A DNA stretch of 8,841 bases, from assembly GCA_052387815.1 (NCBI GenBank), contig JBQTIU010000034.1:1-8841 (forward strand), given 5' to 3'. This DNA comes from JBQTIU01 sp052387815 (GTDB lineage: Bacteria; Pseudomonadota; Alphaproteobacteria; CACIAM-22H2). The notes under the pieces were generated by a model that saw nothing but the letters and a program-made list of their open reading frames with translations, was not told the DNA's origin and made no database searches. This document shows positions 1 to 5,284 of the stretch, piece by piece. Position numbers and translations under genes: made by a program. Each line of letters begins with the position of its first letter. The stretch's first letter is position 1.

Positions 1-879
1 GCGGCCCTGGTGCGCCACCCCCCCGACGCGGGTCTGAACACCACCCTCCCCCCCGCGGGGGTGCCCCCCGACGCGCCGCGCCTCGCGGCCCTGGTCGCGG
101 CCGGCCTCGACCACGTCCAATTGAGCTTTCAGGACAGCGAGCCCGCGGGCGGCGACCGCATCGGCGGCTTCAAGGGCGGGCATGCCAAGAAGCTCGCGGT
201 CGCGCGGTCGGTGCGCGCGGTGGGGCTGCCGCTCACCCTCAACCTGGTGGTGCACCGGCAGAACCTGCACCATCTCGACAATCTCATTCGGATGGCGGTC
301 GCCCTCAACGCCCACCGGATGGAGATCGCCCATGTCCAATACTACGGCTGGGCGCTCAAGAACCGCGCCGCGCTGATGCCGAGCCGCGCCCAGCTCGAGC
401 AGGCGACCGCCGCGGTGGCGGCTGCGCGCGAGCGCTTGAAGGGCGTCATCGTCATCGACTATGTGGTGCCCGACTACTACGCCAAGCGCCCGAAGTCCTG
501 CATGGGCGGCTGGGGGCGCCAGTTCTTGAATGTCTCCCCGGTCGGCAAGGTCCTGCCCTGCCACGCGGCGGAAACGTTCACTACCCTCGAGTTCGATTGC
601 GTACGCCAGCGCCCCTTGCAAGACATTTGGGAGAACTCGGCGGCCTTCAACCGTTTCCGCGGCACCGCCTGGATGCCGGAGCCCTGCCGCTCCTGCGAGC
701 GGCGCGAGATCGACTGGGGCGGCTGCCGCTGCCAGGCCTTCGCGATTCTGGGCGATGCGGGGGCGACCGACCCCGCCTGCGGGCTGTCGCCCTTCCACGA
801 GGTCATGCTGGGCATCGCCGAGAGCGACGCCGCCAAGCCGGCGCCCGAATTCGTCTACCGGCGCGTCGGCGCCGCGTAA
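1..879 (+). CDS. pqqE: PqqE, radical SAM/SPASM enzyme of PQQ biosynthesis (5' truncated)
   Basis: PqqE uses S-adenosylmethionine and iron-sulfur clusters to form the C-C bond between Glu and Tyr of the PqqA peptide, an early step in making the cofactor PQQ, in the cytoplasm with the chaperone PqqD. The frame is open from base 1 and ends with TAA at 877-879, giving 292 residues. The SPASM region is complete: Cys at fragment residues 167, 187, 229, 232, 242, 244 and 260, plus Asp 238 in REIDWGGCRC. These keep a constant offset of 81 from the auxiliary-cluster ligands I recall for Methylorubrum extorquens PqqE, so about 81 residues including the CxxxCxxC SAM-cluster motif lie outside the window. 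VQYYGWALKNRAALMP and PDYYAKRPKSCMGGWGRQF are typical of PqqE. Residues 6-22, near the window edge, diverge oddly through runs of C. The gene converges on the Sco1-mtoX unit. Family assignment is firm. Confidence 0.94.
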   Translation, partial: AALVRHPPDAGLNTTLPPAGVPPDAPRLAALVAAGLDHVQLSFQDSEPAGGDRIGGFKGGHAKKLAVARSVRAVGLPLTLNLVVHRQNLHHLDNLIRMAVALNAHRMEIAHVQYYGWALKNRAALMPSRAQLEQATAAVAAARERLKGVIVIDYVVPDYYAKRPKSCMGGWGRQFLNVSPVGKVLPCHAAETFTTLEFDCVRQRPLQDIWENSAAFNRFRGTAWMPEPCRSCERREIDWGGCRCQAFAILGDAGATDPACGLSPFHEVMLGIAESDAAKPAPEFVYRRVGAA

Positions 880-923
880 GGGCCAGCGCTCACGCCTCGC
901 GGTGCCGGGCCGCGCGGCTCGCC

Positions 924-1094
924 ATGCTCCAGGCGGCGCCGGAGCCGACCCCTGGGTGCGAGTGGGTGCGCCCGCCGATCCTCAACGCCAAGACCCGGCT
1001 GGCCGTGATCGCCAACGCCGCGAGCGGAGAACTCGGCGTCCTGGGGATCGAGCGCCAACGCCCGGCGACCCGGGAGTTCCGCTTGTCCTCGTGA
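924..1094 (+). other. Coding-like 56-residue fragment between pqqE and the Sco1 gene
   Basis: This stretch lies in the 252-bp gap between the convergent pqqE and Sco1 genes. Reading from ATG 924 to TGA 1092-1094 gives 56 codons, of which 52 end in G or C, a bias like that of the real genes nearby and higher than base composition alone would give. No Shine-Dalgarno sequence precedes the ATG, and the N-terminus (MLQAAPEPTPG) looks arbitrary. The part NAKTRLAVIANAASGELGVL loosely resembles one blade of a YVTN-type beta-propeller, so it may be the remnant of a larger gene. It could equally be chance. No function is assigned, and no convincing terminator was seen in this gap for either convergent unit. 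Confidence 0.2.
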
Positions 1095-1131
1095 GCGCGT
1101 CGCGGCCCTAGCGCAACCCAGGACGGGCGAG

Positions 1132-1908
1132 CTACTTCGCTCCGCCGCGCTCCTCGATCAGCAGGGTCCTCAAGTCGGCGAGGATGAGCCGCGGATCGAG
1201 GAAGGCGGCGCTGTAGACGTTGCGGATGCGCTGCCCGCGGTCGATGAGATAGACGCGCAGCAGATGGATGAAGTCGAAGCCGCCGGGGTCTTCGGCGCGC
1301 GGGACCTTGGTGAGCGACTGGCCGTAGCCGGACAGGATCGGCCGGACCGCGCTTTGCGAAGCGGTGGTGAGAAAGAGCCAGTCCGGCGGGCCCGGCGCAG
1401 CCATGGCGCGCGCGTACTCGGCCATGATCTGCGGCCGGTCGTGCTCGGGATCGAAGCTCAGGCTGATGACCTTGAGATTGGCCCTGAGGGCCTCATCGCG
1501 CCGGCTTGCCGCGACGACGTCGGACAGCACGGCGGTGGCCAAGGGGCACGCGTCCGCGCAGCGCGTGTAAATGAAGCTGAGGACGACGAACTTGTCCTCG
1601 AACAGCGAGCGCAGGCGATGGCGACCGCCGCGTGCGTCGATGACCTCGCCGTCCGCCGCCAGCCCGATTGGCGGCAGGCCGTAGGTGCCGGGTTCGGGAG
1701 GATCGAAATCGAAGGCCTCGCCGCGCGTCGGGCCCGCGTCCCGAACTGTGGGGCTCGGCGTCGCCGGGCGAGGTTCGGGGAGGTCGTGGGCGAGGGCCAA
1801 CATCGTGCCCCAGCCGGCGAGGACCAGGATCGCCCCTGCCGATCGGGCGCGCCGCCTCGCCCTGGCCACACCTTTCTCGACCGATCCAGTCGCGCCCGAC
1901 CCACCCAT
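1132..1908 (-). CDS. Sco1/SenC-family copper chaperone (membrane-anchored, thioredoxin-like)
   Basis: Sco1/SenC proteins are membrane-anchored thioredoxin-fold proteins on the periplasmic side that bind copper and deliver it to cuproenzymes such as cytochrome oxidase. The 258-residue product has a basic N-terminus (ARARRRAR), one hydrophobic segment at about residues 24-40 (signal anchor), and a Pro-rich linker to about 65. The Sco domain follows, with the copper motif CADAC (C117, C121), SFDPEHD at 151-157 (the family's S-x-DPE-x-D), and the third copper ligand His 215 in FDFIHLLRVYLID. Length is usual for bacterial Sco proteins. The start ATG (1908-1906) lies 6 bp past the mtoX stop on the same strand and has no strong ribosome binding site, so it is probably cotranscribed and translationally coupled. 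A Sco1/SenC gene beside mtoX is a known arrangement in methanethiol oxidisers. I infer that it loads copper into MtoX, though service to a terminal oxidase cannot be excluded. Confidence 0.93.
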   Translation of the reverse strand: MGGSGATGSVEKGVARARRRARSAGAILVLAGWGTMLALAHDLPEPRPATPSPTVRDAGPTRGEAFDFDPPEPGTYGLPPIGLAADGEVIDARGGRHRLRSLFEDKFVVLSFIYTRCADACPLATAVLSDVVAASRRDEALRANLKVISLSFDPEHDRPQIMAEYARAMAAPGPPDWLFLTTASQSAVRPILSGYGQSLTKVPRAEDPGGFDFIHLLRVYLIDRGQRIRNVYSAAFLDPRLILADLRTLLIEERGGAK

Positions 1909-1914
1909 TGGCCG

Positions 1915-3252
1915 TCAGTTCACATAGAGCTGGCTCGAGCCGAAGCGCATGAGGTGCGGCCGGCCGAGTCTCGCGGCGGCGAAGTCGATGTTGAAGCGCT
2001 CCTTGAGCTCCTTGCCGTCCCAGGTAAAGGCGGCGATGAACTGCTGGTTGTCCGCCCCCTTCTTGTCCCAGCGCGCGAGCAGCGAGCTCGTGAAGTAAAG
2101 CCGTTTGCCGTCCCAGCTCTGCGAGACCATGTTGAGCTGGGCGCCGATCTTTTTCTCGTAGATCTGCCGCGGCCGGAACGGGTCGGCAATATCGAAGGCC
2201 CGCGCCGTGCCGTCCGAGAAGGTCGTGACCCACAACAGGCGGTCGTCCGAACTTATGCTGATGTCGACGGGAAGGGGCACCTTCGATGGGTCGCCGATGT
2301 CGGCGACCTCCTTGGCCTGCCACTCGCCCTTGTCGTCTTCGTAGACGAGCCAGATCTTCGCGGTGAGCGCGGTGGTCACGAACGCGTAGTTGTTGCGCGG
2401 CCCCAAGGCGAAGCGGATCTCCAAGGGCGCGCCGGGGACGTGGAAAACCCGGCGCGGCTGGCGCGTATGGAGGTTCCACAGCACCACGGTCTGCCCGAAC
2501 CGCTTCATGGCCTCCGGGTCCTGAAGCATTTGGCCGAAGTCCATCATGTAGTTGGACCGACCCGTGAACGACGACGTGAGCATCACGTTCTTGCGCGGCA
2601 GGGCGCGCACGTCGTAGCCGTAGCCGTCGGCCACCTTGTCGATCTTGGCGCCCCGCGAAATGCTTTCGGTCGGCATCCAGTGGGTGGCGATATGCCGTCC
2701 GCCGTTCGAGTATTCGACCAGCCCCGTCACGCCGCCCTGGTCTCGGTCGTTCGAAAGGCCGGCGATGAGCATCCGGCCCGGGAGGGCGTAGAAGGTGTGC
2801 GGGCCGACGATGCCGCCCGAAGCCTTCACGAAGTCGGCGATGGTCTTGGCTAGGCGCGGCTTGCTGGGATTGCTCGCCACGTCGAAGATGAAGATCCGGC
2901 TCGTATCCAGGCCGCCCATCCATAGGAAGCGCCGGTCGTCGGTGAAGTCGCCGTGATGGGCCTCGTGCCGGCCGCCGACCGCGGCGCTGTTGACGACCTT
3001 GCCGAAGCTCGGCGAGCCCGCGCGCACATCGATCGTCACGAGCTTGTCAGAGCCGTCGCCCCACCCCTCGACGCCGAGGGTCCAGACGTAGACGTACTCC
3101 TCCTCGCCCGTGATCATCGGCATGTAGGGTGAAAGGCAGGTCTCATCGGCCAGCACCCGATCGGACGCAATGCCCGTCGCGGCTAATGCCGCGATCGCCG
3201 CCACCGCGAGGCGGCTGCCAACGGATTTGATTGTCCGAGATGAACGATTCAT
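1915..3252 (-). CDS. mtoX: Methanethiol oxidase MtoX (SBP56 / selenium-binding protein family), periplasmic
   Basis: The family converts methanethiol with O2 and water to formaldehyde, H2S and H2O2, and the bacterial enzyme is copper dependent and periplasmic. The product has 445 residues. A Sec signal peptide covers residues 1-35 (basic MNRSSRTIKSVGSR, Ala-rich core, likely cleavage after VLA before DET). A beta-propeller SBP56 domain fills the rest. It starts with Cys 39 in DETCLSPYMP and includes YVWTLGVEGWGDGSDKLVT, the His cluster HEAHH (96-100), GPHTFYALPGRMLIAGLSND (His 152), VPLPVDISISSDDRLLWV, and the C-terminal RPHLMRFGSSQLYVN. These His residues are plausible metal ligands, which is inference. 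The start at 3252 is chosen because it begins the signal peptide and has AGGAGG (3266-3261) 8 bp upstream; the frame stays open to 3426 but that extension is not protein-like. It leads a unit with the Sco1 gene. No mauG is visible. Signal peptide and copper-chaperone neighbour favour MtoX over a cytosolic SBP56. Confidence 0.93.
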   Translation of the reverse strand: MNRSSRTIKSVGSRLAVAAIAALAATGIASDRVLADETCLSPYMPMITGEEEYVYVWTLGVEGWGDGSDKLVTIDVRAGSPSFGKVVNSAAVGGRHEAHHGDFTDDRRFLWMGGLDTSRIFIFDVASNPSKPRLAKTIADFVKASGGIVGPHTFYALPGRMLIAGLSNDRDQGGVTGLVEYSNGGRHIATHWMPTESISRGAKIDKVADGYGYDVRALPRKNVMLTSSFTGRSNYMMDFGQMLQDPEAMKRFGQTVVLWNLHTRQPRRVFHVPGAPLEIRFALGPRNNYAFVTTALTAKIWLVYEDDKGEWQAKEVADIGDPSKVPLPVDISISSDDRLLWVTTFSDGTARAFDIADPFRPRQIYEKKIGAQLNMVSQSWDGKRLYFTSSLLARWDKKGADNQQFIAAFTWDGKELKERFNIDFAAARLGRPHLMRFGSSQLYVN

Positions 3253-3260
3253 GACCGATC

Positions 3261-3266
3261 CCTCCT
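3261..3266 (-). promoter_or_regulatory. Ribosome binding site of mtoX
   Basis: On the minus strand AGGAGG lies 8 bp before the ATG at 3252. It is a near-perfect Shine-Dalgarno sequence and fixes the mtoX start at the signal peptide rather than at upstream in-frame codons. It is the strongest such site on the left side of the window. Confidence 0.75.
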
Positions 3267-3268
3267 TG

Positions 3269-3286
3269 TGCCGGCAGGAGCCGGCA
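3269..3286 (-). promoter_or_regulatory. Hairpin in the mtoX 5' leader, adjacent to the ribosome binding site
   Basis: A perfect 7-bp inverted repeat, TGCCGGC-AGGA-GCCGGCA on the plus strand, ends 2 bp from the mtoX AGGAGG. In the transcript its tetraloop reads UCCU, complementary to AGGA of the ribosome binding site. The structure is visible in the sequence. A role in mRNA stability or translation control is inference, and the loop-to-site pairing may be sterically difficult. Confidence 0.4.
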
Positions 3287-3303
3287 TCGGTGATTGGTTG
3301 GAT

Positions 3304-3334
3304 CGAGGATGCGTGCGCTGAGAGCGAGGATGCG
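3304..3334. repeat. Perfect 10-bp direct repeat at 21-bp spacing upstream of mtoX
   Basis: CGAGGATGCG occurs at 3304-3313 and again at 3325-3334. The start-to-start distance of 21 bp is two helical turns, which places both copies on the same face of DNA. The upstream copy, as seen from mtoX, overlaps the candidate mtoX -10 box and the other lies just after the predicted transcription start. This geometry fits a protein operator, but no regulator gene in the window identifies the ligand. Confidence 0.5.
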
Positions 3335-3356
3335 CGGGGGGTCCCTCGAGTGTCAA
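3327..3356 (-). promoter_or_regulatory. Candidate sigma-70 promoter for mtoX-Sco1
   Basis: On the minus strand a consensus -35 box TTGACA (3356-3351) is followed after 18 bp by CATCCT (3332-3327), which matches TATAAT at only three positions. Transcription would begin near 3320, giving a leader of about 68 nt that contains the hairpin by the ribosome binding site. The weak -10 box suggests an activator may be needed, or that the site is chance. The -10 overlaps one copy of a 10-bp direct repeat. Confidence 0.35.
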
Positions 3357-3385
3357 CCCGGAACGACGGCCACCTTCGGTTTTTC

Positions 3386-3445
3386 CGACCGTCGGTGTAG
3401 GTTGGGGCCGATTGTACTCTTCCCAAACATCACGACCGTAGGTCG
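3386..3445. promoter_or_regulatory. Two related imperfect palindromes in the mtoX/cyclase divergent region
   Basis: CGACCGTCGGT at 3386-3396 and CGACCGTAGGT at 3433-3443 match at 10 of 11 positions and lie 47 bp apart. Each is also an inverted repeat: CCGAC-C-GTCGG at 3385-3395 and CGACC-GTA-GGTCG at 3433-3445. They sit upstream of the candidate mtoX -35 box and within 90 bp of the cyclase start, so they could serve either gene. An operator role is inferred from symmetry and repetition only. Confidence 0.35.
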
Positions 3446-3473
3446 CAGGCCGACGGGCTGCCGGAGGGGGACG

Positions 3474-4046
3474 ATGGCTATCTCGATACCCGAAAACGAA
3501 GCCGGCCGTGTCGGCGCTTTGGCGAACTTTGAAATTCTCGACACGGCGCCCGAGCTCGCCTACGACGAGGTCGCACAACTGGCCGCCCAGATCTCCGGGT
3601 GTCCCGTCGCCATCATCGGCATGATCGATTCAAAGCGCGAGTGGCTGAAGGCCAAGTACGGCCTGCCGCCGCAATTCGTCGAGGTGCCGCGCGAGATTAC
3701 TGTTTGCTCGACCACGATCTGCCAGATCGACCTGCTCGTCGTTCCCGATCTGACCAAGGACGAGCGCTTCCGCGACTACCCCATGGTCGCCGGCCAGCCC
3801 AACCTGCGTTTCTACTGCGGGGCGCCGTTGATCAACCCGCAGGGCTTCGCCCTCGGCAGCTTATGCATCATCGACTTCGAACCCCGCGAGATCGCGTTCG
3901 AACAGGCCGAAGCCATCCGCAGGCTCGCCCGCCAAGTCGTCGGCCAGCTCGAACTGCGCCGCAGCCTGATCGAGCTCAAGGGAGCCATGCAGCAGCTCGA
4001 TGGAGCGCGGCGGCAAATCGAAGACGAGAAGGCGAAGTCGGACTGA
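3474..4046 (+). CDS. GAF-domain N-terminal half of a split GAF-adenylate cyclase
   Basis: This 190-residue product is the sensory half of a GAF-class III cyclase. GAF domains bind small ligands and control attached output domains. Residues about 12-165 match the family well: ALANFEILDTAPE, CPVAIIGMIDSKREWLKAKYGL, VPREITVCSTTICQ, PDLTKDERFRDYPMV, LRFYCGAPLINPQG and LGSLCIID. Residues 160-190 form a charged helix, probably a coiled coil, that would pass the signal to the cyclase. No signal peptide or membrane segment is seen, so it is cytoplasmic. ATG 3474 is preferred because GGAGGGGG lies at 3463-3470 and the GAF domain begins soon after; the frame extends upstream to 3294 without good support. 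The frame stops at TGA 4044-4046 exactly in the helix linking to the cyclase domain, and the same frame continues to 4757. If translated alone it is a GAF protein with no output domain. It is transcribed divergently from mtoX. Confidence 0.85.
   Translation: MAISIPENEAGRVGALANFEILDTAPELAYDEVAQLAAQISGCPVAIIGMIDSKREWLKAKYGLPPQFVEVPREITVCSTTICQIDLLVVPDLTKDERFRDYPMVAGQPNLRFYCGAPLINPQGFALGSLCIIDFEPREIAFEQAEAIRRLARQVVGQLELRRSLIELKGAMQQLDGARRQIEDEKAKSD
4044..4046 (+). other. In-frame TGA splitting the GAF-adenylate cyclase gene
   Basis: The frame from 3474 to 4757 is open except for this TGA, at codon 191 of 428. Reading around it gives EKAKSD-stop-LLVDILPEQVARELKEQG, the usual linker before a class III cyclase domain, where related proteins have Arg, Glu or a similar residue before LLxxILP. 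A single C-to-T change in CGA (Arg) would produce it. No length change or frameshift accompanies it. Confidence 0.88.
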
Positions 4047-4085
4047 CTGCTCGTCGACATCCTGCCCGAGCAAGTAGCGCGCGAG

Positions 4086-4757
4086 TTGAAGGAACAGGGC
4101 CGGGTCGCGCCGCGGTTCCACGATTCCGTCACCATCATGTTCACCGACTTCCAGGGCTTCACCGGGCTCGCGGAAAATACCGAGCCGGGCCAACTGGTGC
4201 AAACGCTCGACCAATACTTCTCGACCTTCGACGAGATCGCGGCCCGCCGCGGGGTCGAGAAGCTCAAGACCATCGGCGATTCCTACATGTGCGCCGGCGG
4301 GTTGCCGCGATCCAACCAGACGCATCCCGTGGATTGCTGCCTCGCCGCGCTGGAGATGCAGCACTACCTCCAACGCATGAACCAGCAGCGCGAGCGGCTC
4401 CGCCTGCAGCCCTGGAAGATGCGCGTCGGCATCCATACCGGCCTGGTCATGGCCGGGATCGTGGGCAAGCGGAAATTCACCTACGACATCTGGGGCGACA
4501 CGGTGAACGTCGCCTCGCGGATGGAGTCGACCGGCGCGGCCGGCCGCGTGAATGTGTCGGGGAATACCTATGAGCGGGTGAAAACGCTGTTCGATTCCGA
4601 GCCCCGGGGCAGCATTGAGGTCAAGAACCGGCACCATGTGGAGATGTACTTCCTCGACCGCATCAAACCCGAGTTCTCCGGCGACCCCAACGGCTGTTCC
4701 CCCAATGAACGCTTCGGCACCGAATGCGAGAAGCTTCTAACCGGATACCGGCGCTAA
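4086..4757 (+). CDS. Class III adenylate cyclase domain, C-terminal half of the split gene
   Basis: Class III cyclases convert ATP to cyclic AMP and pyrophosphate and work as dimers. Numbered from the upstream ATG 3474, the catalytic set is complete. Metal-binding Asp are D225 in FTDFQGFTG and D269 in KLKTIGDSYM. Base-selecting residues are K265 and D338 (FTYDIWGDTVN), the Lys/Asp pair that indicates ATP rather than GTP. Transition-state residues are N345 and R349 in VNVASRMES. The domain is followed by a short Cys-containing tail. The frame is the same as that of the GAF half, from which it is separated only by TGA 4044-4046. The first usable start after that TGA is TTG 4086, with no clear ribosome binding site; the next ATG (4138) would remove the start of the catalytic domain. 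Expression therefore depends on read-through or poor re-initiation unless the TGA is an error. Domain identity is firm; the real start is uncertain. Confidence 0.85.
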   Translation: MKEQGRVAPRFHDSVTIMFTDFQGFTGLAENTEPGQLVQTLDQYFSTFDEIAARRGVEKLKTIGDSYMCAGGLPRSNQTHPVDCCLAALEMQHYLQRMNQQRERLRLQPWKMRVGIHTGLVMAGIVGKRKFTYDIWGDTVNVASRMESTGAAGRVNVSGNTYERVKTLFDSEPRGSIEVKNRHHVEMYFLDRIKPEFSGDPNGCSPNERFGTECEKLLTGYRR

Positions 4758-4827
4758 CGCGACGAGGCGGCCCCCGGGGCCCTGGAATTTCCTTGTGCTT
4801 TCGGGCACTTGGCGGGCACGCAAAGCC

Positions 4828-4855
4828 TTGACAGGCGGGGCGAGGCGGCTATAGT
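4828..4855 (+). promoter_or_regulatory. Sigma-70 promoter of the rplU-rpmA-obgE cluster
   Basis: A consensus -35 box TTGACA (4828-4833) and a -10 box TATAGT (4850-4855, one mismatch) are separated by 16 bp in an otherwise very GC-rich stretch. Transcription would start near 4862, giving a leader of about 54 nt before rplU. A strong constitutive promoter fits ribosomal protein genes. It probably also supplies obgE and perhaps proBA. Confidence 0.8.
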
Positions 4856-4865
4856 GCCGGACCTC

Positions 4866-4891
4866 CGCCGCAGGCCCTCTTGTCTGCGGCG
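4866..4891 (+). promoter_or_regulatory. Leader hairpin upstream of rplU
   Basis: An 8-bp perfect stem, CGCCGCAG (4866-4873) with CTGCGGCG (4884-4891), encloses a 10-nt loop. It begins within a few bases of the predicted transcription start. It may be an L21 leader that binds the protein for feedback control, or a 5' stabilising stem. I cannot assign it to a known leader family from sequence alone. Confidence 0.42.
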
Positions 4892-4915
4892 CATTGTCGT
4901 TTGGGCGCGGGTGTC

Positions 4916-5245
4916 ATGTACGCGGTGATCCGGACCGGGGGCAAGCAGTACAAGGTCGCCAAGGACGACGTCATCGTCGTCGAGAAGCTCGCGGGGGATG
5001 CGGGCTCGACGATCGAGTTCGCCGATGTGCTGATGGTCGGCGACGGCGAGCGGCGCACCGTGGGCGCGCCGCTGGTCGCTGGCGCGCGGGTCACGGCCAC
5101 CGTGCTCGAACAGGGCCGGGGCGAAAAGATCATCGTCTTCAAGAAGAAGCGTCGCAAGAACTACCGGCGCAAGAAGGGCCATCGCCAGCTCGAGACCGTG
5201 GTCCGCATCGCCGGCATCGATGCCGGCGGCGAGCGGCCGGCGTAG
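4916..5245 (+). CDS. rplU: 50S ribosomal protein L21
   Basis: L21 binds 23S rRNA and stabilises the large ribosomal subunit. The 109-residue product opens with MYAVIRTGGKQYKV, the family signature, and carries the rRNA-binding basic stretch FKKKRRKNYRRKKGHRQ at about residues 75-91, followed by the typical TVVRIAGI end. Length is slightly above the usual 103 because of a short C-terminal tail (AGGERPA). ATG 4916 is chosen because it gives the conserved N-terminus; an in-frame TTG at 4880 would add 12 residues foreign to the family and lie inside the leader hairpin. The ribosome binding site is weak. It is first in the cluster, behind a near-consensus promoter, with rpmA 39 bp downstream. Confidence 0.97.
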   Translation: MYAVIRTGGKQYKVAKDDVIVVEKLAGDAGSTIEFADVLMVGDGERRTVGAPLVAGARVTATVLEQGRGEKIIVFKKKRRKNYRRKKGHRQLETVVRIAGIDAGGERPA

Positions 5246-5284
5246 GGCGTAGGCGAACGGCGGGAAGATCGGGAGTCAGCGGTC

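Noticed and set aside
880..1131. Bidirectional terminator between convergent pqqE and Sco1 genes.
   Set aside because: I found no stable inverted repeat followed by a T-run on either strand.
1264..2853. Long plus-strand open frame (529 codons) opposite mtoX and the Sco1 gene.
   Set aside because: It is an antisense shadow in high-GC DNA. Its translation is Arg/Ala/Gly/Asp-rich with no recognisable domain, while the opposite strand encodes two clear protein families.
3253..3426. N-terminal extension of MtoX to 503 residues.
   Set aside because: It would bury the signal peptide inside the protein, cover the control region, and ignore the AGGAGG placed correctly before ATG 3252.
3294..3473. 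N-terminal extension of the GAF protein by 60 residues from 3294.
   Set aside because: The added residues are Arg/Gly-rich with no GAF similarity. ATG 3474 has a good ribosome binding site and begins at the domain.
4047..4073. Possible selenocysteine insertion element after the TGA in the cyclase gene (TGCTCG at 4048-4053 pairs with CGAGCA at 4067-4072), tempting because the neighbour is called selenium-binding protein.
   Set aside because: The stem starts only 1 nt after the TGA and is 6 bp with a 13-nt loop, unlike a bacterial SECIS. The family does not have Cys at this position, and no redox role is known for this linker.
4769..4781. GGCCCCCGGGGCC after the cyclase gene as a terminator.
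   Set aside because: The stem is about 5 bp with a tight loop and no following T-run. No convincing terminator was found in 4758-4827.
4880..4915. TTG 4880 as the start of L21.
   Set aside because: It adds 12 residues not found in the family and lies within the leader hairpin.
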